From NCBI GenBank assembly GCA_028274885.1, contig JAQCMX010000011.1:1-12610 (forward strand): a stretch of DNA of 12,610 nucleotides, given 5' to 3'. Under the pieces are notes generated by a model, which worked only from the letters and a program-made list of their open reading frames with translations, had not been told where the DNA came from and ran no database searches. Both the position numbers and the translations under genes were made by a program. Source of the stretch: Haloarculaceae archaeon. Its GTDB lineage: Archaea > Halobacteriota > Halobacteria > Halobacteriales > Haloarculaceae. This document shows positions 1 through 6,094 of this stretch, in pieces (the first letter of the stretch is position 1; each line of letters begins with the position of its first letter).

Positions 1-1
1 C

Positions 2-634
2 AAGCGGGACGAACTGGAGTTCGCGGGCGTCCTGCCGCCGCTCCGCGTGCGTTCACAGACCGGCTCCGGATCCGAGGGTTCGGGGTCGTTAAGACAGGGA
101 ATCGTGACCGAGGTCGGTGCTGATGGGCGCGTCCGGGTCAATTGCGGACTGCAACACCCAATCTCTCTGCCGGTCCCTTCCAACGCGGAGGTCCGGGAGA
201 GAGAGCGCGTCTCCGTCAGGGTCTCTTCGCGAGAGCCGGTCCGGGCGAAACTTACCGACGTGTCCCCGCCGGGATACGTCGTCGATGCCACGGATCTCGA
301 TTCGGCACTCACACGCAGTGACACGGGTCTCGCCATCGCTGCGTCTCGGCATGGCGAGCGTCTGGGTGTGAGTCGTCTCGACCAGTTGGTCGGGGCCCTC
401 ACCAGAGACGGTGAGCACGAGGATCCCCGGACGTTCACAGTCGTGTTTGGCGCACCCGAACGCGGTCTTCCGGCGATACTGGACGTGGACCCGGGGTCGG
501 TCGGCGACAGAGACTCGAGCGAGAACGGAGGGTTTGATCTCTGGCTCAATACGGTTCCGAATCAGGGCAGTGAGGTGGTGCGAACCGAAGAAGCGGTGTT
601 CGCAACCCTCGCCTGTCTCACCCTCACGGAGTGA
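2..634 (+). CDS. SPOUT-family RNA methyltransferase, 3' part (5' end outside window)
   Basis: The reading frame is open from the window's left edge, so the true start lies upstream; 210 residues are visible. The fragment begins in a segment containing FAGVLPPLR, then passes a Gly/Ser-rich linker into an OB-like beta domain (about RQGIVTEVG to PPGYVVD). It ends with the knotted SPOUT half, seen in VVFGAPERGLPAIL and in LNTVPNQGSEVVRTEEAVF, the region expected to form the S-adenosylmethionine-binding trefoil knot. This order (SPOUT interrupted by an OB insert) matches the archaeal DUF171/COG2106 family typified by Methanothermobacter MTH1. Members are thought to methylate RNA, perhaps rRNA; the substrate here is inferred, not shown. 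Its stop lies 6 bases before the L3 start, and GGAG at 628-631 in its last codons is a plausible ribosome binding site for L3, so the two are probably co-transcribed. Confidence 0.85.
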   Translation, partial: KRDELEFAGVLPPLRVRSQTGSGSEGSGSLRQGIVTEVGADGRVRVNCGLQHPISLPVPSNAEVRERERVSVRVSSREPVRAKLTDVSPPGYVVDATDLDSALTRSDTGLAIAASRHGERLGVSRLDQLVGALTRDGEHEDPRTFTVVFGAPERGLPAILDVDPGSVGDRDSSENGGFDLWLNTVPNQGSEVVRTEEAVFATLACLTLTE

Positions 635-640
635 AACGCA

Positions 641-1657
641 ATGCCACAACCAGAAAGACCACGCAAAGGCTCGCTGGGCTTTGGCCCGCGAACGCGATCG
701 GCCAGCGAAACGCCGCGGTTCAATAGCTGGCCCGACGACGACGGACAGCCGTCACTGCAGGGGTTTGCCGGCTACAAGGCGGGCATGACCCACGTCGTCA
801 TGATCAACGACGAACCCGACTCCGCCCGCGAAGGGATGGAGGAGACGGTCCCGGTAACTGTCGTCGAGACACCGCCGCTGCAGGTCGTTGCGCTGCGAGC
901 CTACGAAGACACACCGTACGGAAAGCGGCCGCTGACGGAACTCTGGGTCGACGAGCCCCACCCGGATCTCGACCGGGCACTCGACCTTCCGGAGGAGTCC
1001 AACGCGGACGCTGCAGAGGAACAGATACGAGACGCACTCGAGGCCGGAACGATCGGAGACATTCGTGCGATAACGCACACTGTCCCGGAGGGCCTGGATG
1101 GCGTCCCGAAGAAACGACCGGACGTGATGGAAAACCGGGTTGGCGGAGGTTCGATGGACGAGCGCCTCGAATACGGTATAGAACTCCTCGAAGACGGCAC
1201 GTACGCGGTAAACGAGGTGTTCCGAGCCGGCGAGTACGCCGACGTCGCGGGTATCACGAAAGGCAAAGGGACAGAGGGACCCGTCAAGCGCTGGGGCGTT
1301 CAGAAGCGAAAGGGCAAACACGCCCGACAGGGTTGGCGGCGCCGGATCGGGAACCTCGGCCCGTGGAACCCATCACGCGTGCGCTCGACGGTCCCACAGC
1401 AGGGACAGACCGGCTACCACCAGCGAACCGAACTCAACAAGCGTCTCATCGACATCGCCGACGATGCGGACGACATCGGTATGGACGGCGGATTCCTCAA
1501 CTACGGGGAGGTCGGTGGGTCCTACGCGCTGGTCAAAGGCTCCGTACCCGGTCCCGAGAAACGCCTCGTTCGCTTGCGACCGGCAGTGCGTCCGAAAGAT
1601 CAGCCCCGTCTCGATCCAGAGGTGCGGTACGTTTCGACAGCATCCAACCAGGGGTAA
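641..1657 (+). CDS. rpl3p: 50S ribosomal protein L3
   Basis: Large-subunit protein that binds 23S rRNA early in assembly and sends a long basic loop towards the peptidyl transferase centre. The product is 338 residues, the length I recall for haloarchaeal L3. The start MPQPERPRKGSLGFGPR is the family N-terminus and carries the basic tail that penetrates rRNA. The central loop is nearly invariant: FRAGEYADVAGITKGKG, then KRWGVQKRKGKHARQGWRRR and GNLGPWNPSRVRSTVPQQGQ. The C-terminal beta-barrel half includes GSVPGPEKRLVRLRPAVRP. GGAG lies 9 bases before the ATG, inside the preceding methyltransferase gene. A 3-base gap separates it from L4. The acidic segment about residues 100-135 (many E and D) is typical salt adaptation. 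No oddity seen. Confidence 0.98.
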   Translation: MPQPERPRKGSLGFGPRTRSASETPRFNSWPDDDGQPSLQGFAGYKAGMTHVVMINDEPDSAREGMEETVPVTVVETPPLQVVALRAYEDTPYGKRPLTELWVDEPHPDLDRALDLPEESNADAAEEQIRDALEAGTIGDIRAITHTVPEGLDGVPKKRPDVMENRVGGGSMDERLEYGIELLEDGTYAVNEVFRAGEYADVAGITKGKGTEGPVKRWGVQKRKGKHARQGWRRRIGNLGPWNPSRVRSTVPQQGQTGYHQRTELNKRLIDIADDADDIGMDGGFLNYGEVGGSYALVKGSVPGPEKRLVRLRPAVRPKDQPRLDPEVRYVSTASNQG

Positions 1658-1660
1658 TTT

Positions 1661-2404
1661 ATGCAGGCAACAGTACATACCGTAGACGGCGATGACGACG
1701 GCGATATCGACCTTCCGGCGGTCTTCGAGACCCCGTACCGCCCGGATCTGATCCGGCGGGCAGTTCTCGCAGCGCAGGCAAACAGGCGTCAGGACCACGG
1801 TGCCGACGAACACGCGGGGATGCGAACCCCCGCCGAGTCGCCCGGTAGTGGACGCGGGCAGGCACACGTCCCCCGAGAGGGCGGGCGTGGTCGCCGCGTC
1901 CCACAGACGGTCGGTGGGCGAACGGCACATCCACCGAAAGCCGAGAAGGACCGATCGCTCGAGATCAACGAAAAGGAACGCAAACTGGCGGTCCAGTCTG
2001 CGGTCGCGGCGACCGGGGATAGTGATCTTGTACGCGAGCGCGGTCACGAGTTCGACGGTGAGCTGGATCTCCCCTTGATCGTCAGCGACGAGTTCGCATC
2101 ACTTGCGAAGACACAGGAGGCGCTCGAAGCGTTCGATACATTCGGCATCGCGGCTGACATCGACCGCGCCGACGAGCGAACGGTCCGGGCCGGACAGGGA
2201 ACCACCCGTGGCCGAAAGTACCGTCGACCGACATCTGTGCTGGTCGTGACAAGCGACGAACCGTCACGGGCAGCACGGAATCTGGCGGGCGTAGACGTAA
2301 CGACCGCTACCGAACTCGACGCGGAGGATCTGGCACCCGGCACGCAGGCCGGACGGCTAACGCTGTGGACAGAGAGCGCAATCGGGGAGGTAGCTAACAG
2401 ATGA
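1661..2404 (+). CDS. rpl4p: 50S ribosomal protein L4 (archaeal L4/L1e type)
   Basis: Lines part of the nascent peptide exit tunnel with an extended loop and anchors 23S rRNA. It has 247 residues, normal for haloarchaea. The N-terminus MQATVHTVDG starts the alpha/beta domain. Residues about 55-95 form the tunnel loop, recognisable by RTPAESPGSGRGQAHVPREG and GRTAHPPKAEKDRS. The C-terminal part contains the GRKYRRPTSVLVVTSDEPS block followed by ARNLAGVDVTTATELDAEDL. The ATG follows the L3 stop by 3 bases with only a weak upstream GGGG, so re-use of ribosomes terminating on L3 is likely. Its own last codons encode GEVANR and contain GGAGGT (2386-2391), a ribosome binding site for L23. It overlaps L23 by ATGA. 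In some bacteria L4 represses its own operon; nothing in this sequence shows that here. Confidence 0.97.
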   Translation: MQATVHTVDGDDDGDIDLPAVFETPYRPDLIRRAVLAAQANRRQDHGADEHAGMRTPAESPGSGRGQAHVPREGGRGRRVPQTVGGRTAHPPKAEKDRSLEINEKERKLAVQSAVAATGDSDLVRERGHEFDGELDLPLIVSDEFASLAKTQEALEAFDTFGIAADIDRADERTVRAGQGTTRGRKYRRPTSVLVVTSDEPSRAARNLAGVDVTTATELDAEDLAPGTQAGRLTLWTESAIGEVANR

Positions 2405-2655
2405 CAGAACACATCAAACACCCACACGTCACCGAGAAGGCAGTCGACGAGATGGATTTCGAGAACAAGATGCTTTTTATCTGCCATTCCGACTCCACCA
2501 AGACAGAAATCGTCGAGGAGGTCGAACAGCAGTTCGACGTGACGACAGAGGGGATCAACACGATGGTACAGCCAGATGGGACACAGAAGGCGATCGTACA
2601 GCTATCCGACGAGCACGACGCACAGGAGATCGCGTCACGAATCGGGGTGTTCTGA
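2401..2655 (+). CDS. rpl23p: 50S ribosomal protein L23
   Basis: Sits at the tunnel exit and forms the docking site for the signal recognition particle and the translocon. At 84 residues it is the standard short archaeal form without the extended N-terminal tail of eukaryotic L23A. The family signature IKHPHVTEKAVDEMDFENK is at residues 5-23 and the conserved end EIASRIGVF closes the protein. The start overlaps the L4 stop by ATGA, with GGAGGT 9 bases upstream. The middle (about residues 28-60) is more divergent from the haloarchaeal sequence I remember than the ends are, but the fold-defining residues remain. The stop is followed 2 bases later by the L2 start. Confidence 0.96.
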   Translation: MTEHIKHPHVTEKAVDEMDFENKMLFICHSDSTKTEIVEEVEQQFDVTTEGINTMVQPDGTQKAIVQLSDEHDAQEIASRIGVF

Positions 2656-2657
2656 CG

Positions 2658-3380
2658 ATGGGACGACGCATTCGTGGCCAGCGGCGCGGGCGTGGGACCC
2701 CCACCTTTCGGGCACCCTCACACCAGTACAAAGCCGAACTGTCCCACCGCAACACCGAGGATGGCGACGTCGTGAGCGGAACGGTCGTCGACATCGAACA
2801 CGACCCGGCCCGGTCGGCCCCGGTCGCAGACATCGAGTTTGCAGACGGCGACCGCCGACTGGTGCTGGCCCCCGAGGGAATCACGGTCGGAGACGAGATA
2901 CAGGTCGGTGTGTCGGCGGCAATCGAGCCGGGAAACACACTCCCACTCGCGGAGATTCCGGAGGGCGTGCCCATCTGTAACGTCGAGGCCAACCAGGGCG
3001 ATGGCGGGAAGTTTGCACGCGCCTCCGGCGTGAGCGCGACGTTGCTGTCCCACGACCGGAACGTGACCGTCGTCCAGTTACCGAGCGGCGAGATGAAACG
3101 TCTCGACCCGCAGTGTCGAGCGACAATCGGTGTGGTGGCCGGTGGTGGACGCACGGAGAAGCCGATGCTCAAGGCCGGCAACAGGTACCACAAGGTCAAA
3201 AGTCGCGGGACAGTCTGGCCTCGTGTTCGGGGTGTAGCGATGAACGCTGTCGACCACCCATTCGGTGGTGGTGGCCGCCAGCATCCCGGCAAGCCAAAGA
3301 GCATCTCACGCAACGCCCCGCCGGGACGCAAGGTCGGGGATATCTCCTCGCGACGCACCGGACGAGGTGGCAACGGATGA
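2658..3380 (+). CDS. rpl2p: 50S ribosomal protein L2
   Basis: Universal protein needed for subunit joining and for peptidyl transferase centre integrity. It has 240 residues, the archaeal length. The N-terminus GRRIRGQRRGRGTPTFRAPS is the basic rRNA-binding tail. The OB-like domain includes EHDPARSAPVADIEF and GNTLPLAEIPEGVPICNVE. The SH3-like and tail region has LDPQCRATIGVVAGGGRTEKP and the hallmark NAVDHPFGGGGRQHPGKPKS, whose histidine (about residue 200) corresponds to the conserved His of bacterial L2. It ends in the usual RTGRGGN motif plus one residue, so the C-terminus is not truncated. Downstream spacing is abnormal for this operon: S19 begins 46 bases after the stop, with a mini-ORF bridging the interval. 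GAGGTGG at 3364-3370 lies within its last codons. Confidence 0.98.
   Translation: MGRRIRGQRRGRGTPTFRAPSHQYKAELSHRNTEDGDVVSGTVVDIEHDPARSAPVADIEFADGDRRLVLAPEGITVGDEIQVGVSAAIEPGNTLPLAEIPEGVPICNVEANQGDGGKFARASGVSATLLSHDRNVTVVQLPSGEMKRLDPQCRATIGVVAGGGRTEKPMLKAGNRYHKVKSRGTVWPRVRGVAMNAVDHPFGGGGRQHPGKPKSISRNAPPGRKVGDISSRRTGRGGNG
3364..3370 (+). promoter_or_regulatory. Shine-Dalgarno site inside the end of L2
   Basis: GAGGTGG matches the archaeal 16S rRNA 3' end consensus and ends 6 bases before the ATG at 3377. It therefore serves the mini-ORF rather than S19, whose start is 56 bases away. It may be the ancestral S19 ribosome binding site stranded by insertion of the 50-base segment; that history is inference. 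Confidence 0.6.
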
Positions 3381-3430
3381 GTTCCGTCACACGCGATTTG
3401 GGTAACGGTTTCACAGGAGCGAACGCATGA
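3377..3430 (+). CDS. 17-codon mini-ORF bridging L2 and S19
   Basis: ATG at 3377 overlaps the L2 stop (ATGA) and the TGA at 3428-3430 overlaps the S19 ATG (ATGA). The predicted peptide is MSSVTRDLGNGFTGANA. It has a ribosome binding site (GAGGTGG, 3364-3370) at good spacing. I recognise no family and do not claim a functional peptide. The likeliest role is as a coupling leader: ribosomes ending L2 could re-initiate here, translate 17 codons and hand over to S19. It begins with the same 8 bases as S19 (ATGAGTTC), which suggests it arose from duplication or insertion at the S19 start. It may be an accident of spacing rather than a conserved gene; in a compact operon, both overlaps being exact ATGA is suggestive but a single example. 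Confidence 0.45.
   Translation: MSSVTRDLGNGFTGANA
3415..3419 (+). promoter_or_regulatory. Shine-Dalgarno site for S19
   Basis: AGGAG ends 7 bases before the S19 ATG at 3427. It lies within the extra segment between L2 and S19, so S19 is not dependent on the GAGGTGG in the L2 3' end. It supports the start at 3427, which also agrees with the family N-terminus. Confidence 0.6.
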
Positions 3431-3849
3431 GTTCTGACTACCAGATCGGTCACGAGGGCGAGTTTACCTACCGTGGCCACACGCTAGAGGAGTTGCAGGA
3501 GATGAGTCTAGACGAGGTCGCGGAACTGCTTCCCGCACGCCAGCGGCGAACCATCGAACGCGGTCTGTCGGTCGAACACGAGAAAATCCTCGAGAAGGCC
3601 GGCGAGGCCGGCGAGGAGGAAACTGCCAACAACCCGATCCGGACACAGCTGCGGGACATGCCGATCGTTCCCGAGATGGTCGGAATCACGTTCGCAGTTC
3701 ACAACGGCCAGAGCTTCGAGCGCGTCAAGGTAGAGCCGGAGATGATCGGCCATTACCTCGGTGAGTTCCAGCAGACGCGACAGGACGTGGAACACGGACA
3801 GGCCGGTATCGGAGCGACACGCTCCTCGAAGTTTGTACCCCTCAAGTAA
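3427..3849 (+). CDS. rps19p: 30S ribosomal protein S19
   Basis: Head protein of the small subunit that contacts A-site tRNA elements and bridges to the large subunit. At 140 residues it matches haloarchaeal S19. The start MSSDYQIGHEGEFTYRGHTL is the expected N-terminus, which fixes the start codon. The archaeal/eukaryotic-type N-terminal extension contains LPARQRRTIERGLS, and the core holds TQLRDMPIVPEMVG, then FAVHNGQSFERVKVEPEMIGHYLGEF in two adjoining blocks, and the invariant C-terminus GIGATRSSKFVPLK. L22 begins 2 bases after the stop without a clear ribosome binding site, so L22 probably relies on terminating ribosomes. The unusual upstream spacing is described with the mini-ORF. Confidence 0.98.
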   Translation: MSSDYQIGHEGEFTYRGHTLEELQEMSLDEVAELLPARQRRTIERGLSVEHEKILEKAGEAGEEETANNPIRTQLRDMPIVPEMVGITFAVHNGQSFERVKVEPEMIGHYLGEFQQTRQDVEHGQAGIGATRSSKFVPLK

Positions 3850-3851
3850 TC

Positions 3852-4316
3852 ATGGGAATCAGCTACTCAGTCGACGCCGACCCGGACACGACGGCAAAAG
3901 CGATGCTCCGAGAGCGGCAGATAAGTCTCAAGCACAGCAAGGCCATCGCCCGTGAAATAAAGGGCATGAGCGCCGGTGACGCCATCGAGTATCTCGAAGG
4001 CGTCATCAGCGAGGAGAAGGCCGTGCCTTTCCGCGAACACAACTCGGGGGTTGGCCACAGAAAGAACATCGACGGTTGGGACGCCGGTCGCTTCCCGGAG
4101 AAGGCAGCGCGGGCGTTTCTCGATCTTCTCGAGAACGCAATCGGCAACGCCGATCACCAGGGATTCGACGGCAGGTCGATGGCGATCATGCACGTCGCAC
4201 CACACAAGGTCGGCGAGAACCGGGGTCGCAAGCCCCGCGCGATGGGGCGGGCCTCGTCGTGGAACACGACCGAATGTGATATCGAGCTCGTCCTGGAACA
4301 GGGAGGTGCGGAGTGA
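3852..4316 (+). CDS. rpl22p: 50S ribosomal protein L22
   Basis: Lines the exit tunnel with a long beta-hairpin, next to L4. It has 154 residues, normal for haloarchaea. The N-terminus MGISYSVDADPDTTAKAMLR and the following SLKHSKAIAREIKGMSAGDA are family hallmarks. The block NSGVGHRKNIDGWDAGRFPEKA is followed by a helix (LDLLENAIGNADHQGFDG). The tunnel hairpin is HVAPHKVGENRGRKPRAMGRAS. The C-terminus is short (ELVLEQGGAE) compared with the longer Glu-rich end I recall for Haloarcula. Its last codons carry GGAGGTG (4302-4308), the ribosome binding site of S3, with which it shares one base (TGATG). Confidence 0.97.
   Translation: MGISYSVDADPDTTAKAMLRERQISLKHSKAIAREIKGMSAGDAIEYLEGVISEEKAVPFREHNSGVGHRKNIDGWDAGRFPEKAARAFLDLLENAIGNADHQGFDGRSMAIMHVAPHKVGENRGRKPRAMGRASSWNTTECDIELVLEQGGAE
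4302..4308 (+). promoter_or_regulatory. Shine-Dalgarno site for S3
   Basis: GGAGGTG within the last codons of L22 ends 7 bases before the ATG at 4316. It favours ATG 4316 over the in-frame GTG at 4313, where the spacing would shrink to 4 bases. It encodes the Gly-Gly near the L22 C-terminus. Confidence 0.65.
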
Positions 4317-5248
4317 TGGCGGACGAACAGCAGTTCATCGAGGACGGTCTCCAGCGCACGCAGATAGACGAGTTCTTCCAGGACGAACTTGGCCGGGCCG
4401 GCTACGGCGGCATGGAGATCGCCAAGACACCGATGGGGACACAGATCGTCCTCAAAGCGGAGAAACCCGGCATGGTGATCGGCAAGGGCGGAAAGAACAT
4501 CCGGAAGATCACGACGACCCTGGAGGCGGATTTCGGGCTCGAAGACCCGCAGGTCGACGTCCAGGAGGTCGAAGAACCGGATCTCAACGCCCGGATTGTC
4601 GCCGACCGACTGGCGAACGCGCTCGAACGTGGCTGGTACTTCCGCAAGGCTGGCCACACCACGATCGATCGCATCATAGAGGCGGGCGCACTCGGCGCGG
4701 AGATCGTTCTCTCGGGCAAGGTGACGGGTGCACGCTCGCGGGTCGAGAAGTTCAATCGCGGATATATAAAACACAACGGTGAACCCGCAGAGGAGATTGT
4801 CGACCACGGCGTCGGAACTGCGGTGATGAAACTGGGCACGATCGGCGTCCAGGTGAAGATCATCCCGCCGGATGCGGAGTTGCCCGACGACTTCGAAATT
4901 TACGAGGATATCGAAGTCGACGACTACGTCGAAGAGGACGAGGGAGTCGAGGAACTTCTGGCCAACGAACCAGACGAGACATCGAACGGGGACCCCTCTA
5001 TCGGGGCCCCGCCCGAGGACGGCCAGAGCGAAGCGGTCGACGGGGCTGGTGCAACCGACCAAGCGGCCGTCGAGGAAGAGGAGATCGTCGAAGACTTCGA
5101 GGATCCGGACGTGCCCGATGAGGCCGACGTCGAGTCGGAACTCGAAGACCTGGATGCAGCAGTCGAGGAGGAACTGGACGAGGACACCGAAGCGGAGGCA
5201 GAGGAGTTGATCGAAGAGATGGACGACGCGGAGGTTGGGAGCGAATGA
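4316..5248 (+). CDS. rps3p: 30S ribosomal protein S3 with long acidic tail
   Basis: Head protein at the mRNA entry tunnel. From the chosen ATG the product is 310 residues beginning MADEQQFIEDGLQRTQIDEF, the family N-terminus; a GTG one codon upstream (4313) is possible but would add an extra Met and fits less well. A KH domain occupies about residues 15-95, with the nucleic-acid-binding loop GKGG at 56-59. The C-terminal S3 domain covers about 95-190 and includes ANALERGWYFRKAGHTTIDR and SGKVTGARSRVEKFNRGYIK. From about residue 191 onward the protein is a low-complexity Asp/Glu tail of roughly 120 residues with no basic clusters, typical in kind of haloarchaeal S3. It overlaps L29 by ATGA, and GGAGGT at 5230-5235 within the tail is the L29 ribosome binding site. 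Confidence 0.97.
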   Translation: MADEQQFIEDGLQRTQIDEFFQDELGRAGYGGMEIAKTPMGTQIVLKAEKPGMVIGKGGKNIRKITTTLEADFGLEDPQVDVQEVEEPDLNARIVADRLANALERGWYFRKAGHTTIDRIIEAGALGAEIVLSGKVTGARSRVEKFNRGYIKHNGEPAEEIVDHGVGTAVMKLGTIGVQVKIIPPDAELPDDFEIYEDIEVDDYVEEDEGVEELLANEPDETSNGDPSIGAPPEDGQSEAVDGAGATDQAAVEEEEIVEDFEDPDVPDEADVESELEDLDAAVEEELDEDTEAEAEELIEEMDDAEVGSE

Positions 5249-5463
5249 CGATCCTGCACCCGCTGGAGATCCGGGACATGACACCGGCGGAGCGCCAGTC
5301 CGAACTCGAGGATCTGGAAACGGAACTGCTCAACGCCAACTCGGTGAAAGCGGCCGGGGGTATGCCGGACAATCCAGGTCGGATCAAGGAACTCCGGCGG
5401 GCCATCGCGCGCATCAAGACGATCCAGCGCGAGGAAGGTGACCTCGAGGACGGTGAGCAGTAA
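5245..5463 (+). CDS. rpl29p: 50S ribosomal protein L29
   Basis: Small helical-hairpin protein near the tunnel exit, beside L23, contributing to the binding site for targeting factors. It has 72 residues. The first helix contains MTILHPLEIRDMTPAERQSE and the conserved turn is KAAGGMPDNPGRIKELRRAI, followed by ARIKTIQREEGDL. This closely follows the haloarchaeal pattern. The start overlaps the S3 stop by ATGA. The stop TAA shares its last base with the Rnp1 ATG (TAATG), and GGTGAG just upstream is a possible Rnp1 ribosome binding site. Confidence 0.97.
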   Translation: MTILHPLEIRDMTPAERQSELEDLETELLNANSVKAAGGMPDNPGRIKELRRAIARIKTIQREEGDLEDGEQ

Positions 5464-5750
5464 TGGCGGTCACGGCGGAGACGCTCGTTCGACACGAACT
5501 CGTTGGACTCGAGGTGGCTGTCGTGGCGGCGTCGAACCCGGACAGTGTCGGACTGTCCGGAACGGTCGTCACGGAGACGACGAAGACGCTGGGAATCGAC
5601 ACCGGGGGTCGCGTGGCGCAGGTCCCGAAAGAGGGTGCCACCTTCGAGTGGACGCTCCCCGGTGGGGAGTGTATCCGGACGGCCGGAGCGGAACTGCTCG
5701 CACGGCCGGCACGACGGACGGAACGAACAGGTGATTCGAAATGGCAATAG
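5463..5750 (+). CDS. rnp1: RNase P protein component 1 (Rpp29/Pop4 family)
   Basis: Protein subunit of archaeal RNase P, which cleaves the 5' leader from precursor tRNA; in other archaea this protein partners Rpp21 and supports substrate binding by the RNA. The product is 95 residues with the Sm-like fold core expected of Rpp29: HELVGL (11-16), GLSGTVVTETTKTL (30-43) and VPKEGATFEW (54-63), all characteristic. The position between L29 and S17 is a well known archaeal arrangement and supports the call. The C-terminus (from about residue 82, RPARRTERTGDSKWQ) is not conserved as far as I can judge. Its last codons overlap the start of S17 by 10 bases, the longest overlap in the window, and include AGGTGA (5729-5734), the S17 ribosome binding site. 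Confidence 0.92.
   Translation: MAVTAETLVRHELVGLEVAVVAASNPDSVGLSGTVVTETTKTLGIDTGGRVAQVPKEGATFEWTLPGGECIRTAGAELLARPARRTERTGDSKWQ
5729..5734 (+). promoter_or_regulatory. Shine-Dalgarno site for S17
   Basis: AGGTGA is complementary to the UCACCU of the 16S rRNA 3' end and stands 6 bases before the S17 ATG at 5741, entirely within the Rnp1 coding sequence. It supports the S17 start inside Rnp1 despite the 10-base overlap. Confidence 0.65.
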
Positions 5751-6094
5751 GATTAGACGTAGAGAAACCACCAGCACCGGAAAATACCGAGGAGTACGAC
5801 TACGAGACGTGTCCGTTCTACGGTGAACTGTCCGTTCGGGGACAGGTTCTCGAGGGCGAGGTCGTCTCGACGGATATGGACAGGACGGTCGTCGTTGAAC
5901 GGGAGTACGACGTTTCGGTCCCGAAGTACGATCGATTGATGAAACGACGTTCACGGGTCCCGGCACACGTGCCGGGCGTTCTCGAACCGCTGTCGGTCGG
6001 CGATACGATCAGAATCGCGGAGACACGCCCGCTATCGAAGACGAAATCGCACGTCGTCGTCGAGGTTGTCGAGGAGAGCGGAGGTGGTGTCTGA
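5741..6094 (+). CDS. rps17p: 30S ribosomal protein S17
   Basis: Primary 16S rRNA binder with an OB fold. The product is 117 residues. MAIGLDV is the haloarchaeal N-terminus, confirming the ATG although it lies within Rnp1. The core is LSVRGQVLEGEVVSTDMDRT, VVVEREYDVSVPKYDRLMKR, RSRVPAHVP and the invariant AETRPLSKTKSHVVVEV. In the haloarchaeal S17 proteins I remember, the N-terminal segment has a C-x4-C-P-x-H arrangement; here it reads DYETCPFYG, so one Cys (C24) remains and the first Cys and the His are replaced. The C-terminus ends GGGV, encoded over GGAGGTG (6080-6086), the L14 ribosome binding site. It shares one base with L14. Confidence 0.97.
   Translation: MAIGLDVEKPPAPENTEEYDYETCPFYGELSVRGQVLEGEVVSTDMDRTVVVEREYDVSVPKYDRLMKRRSRVPAHVPGVLEPLSVGDTIRIAETRPLSKTKSHVVVEVVEESGGGV

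Larger units (their letters stand above)
3377..3434 (+). repeat. 8-base direct repeat ATGAGTTC bounding a 50-base extra segment
   Basis: ATGAGTTC occurs at 3377-3384 and again at 3427-3434, exactly 50 bases apart. The second copy is the true S19 start and the first overlaps the L2 stop. Removing one repeat plus the 42 bases between would fuse L2 and S19 with the ATGA overlap seen at 12 other junctions here. That is the signature of a slippage or micro-homology insertion. The segment is not an obvious copy of anything else in the window and is not a multiple of three. Confidence 0.6.

Noticed and set aside
47..49. GTG as the start of the methyltransferase
   Set aside because: The frame is open to the window edge and the codons before 47 encode FAGVLPPLR, a conserved part of the family, so the gene is 5'-truncated by the window.
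3381..3426. Internal promoter in the L2-S19 gap
   Set aside because: No TATA-like box or purine-rich BRE-like element is visible in these 46 bases.
3377..3849. Programmed frameshift joining the 17-residue mini-ORF to S19
   Set aside because: No slippery run lies near 3427 and S19 has its own ATG, ribosome binding site and conserved N-terminus. Termination/re-initiation at the ATGA is simpler.
4313..4315. GTG start for S3 one codon upstream of the ATG
   Set aside because: ATG at 4316 gives the family N-terminus MADEQQF, has better spacing to GGAGGTG and forms the usual TGATG overlap.
4154..5284. Long open frame on the minus strand opposite L22/S3/L29 (about 376 codons)
   Set aside because: It mirrors the codon periodicity of the GC-rich genes on the + strand, has no recognisable family and no gap to sit in. 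Similar antisense frames occur opposite L3/L4, S4e and S17/L14; all are shadows of real genes.
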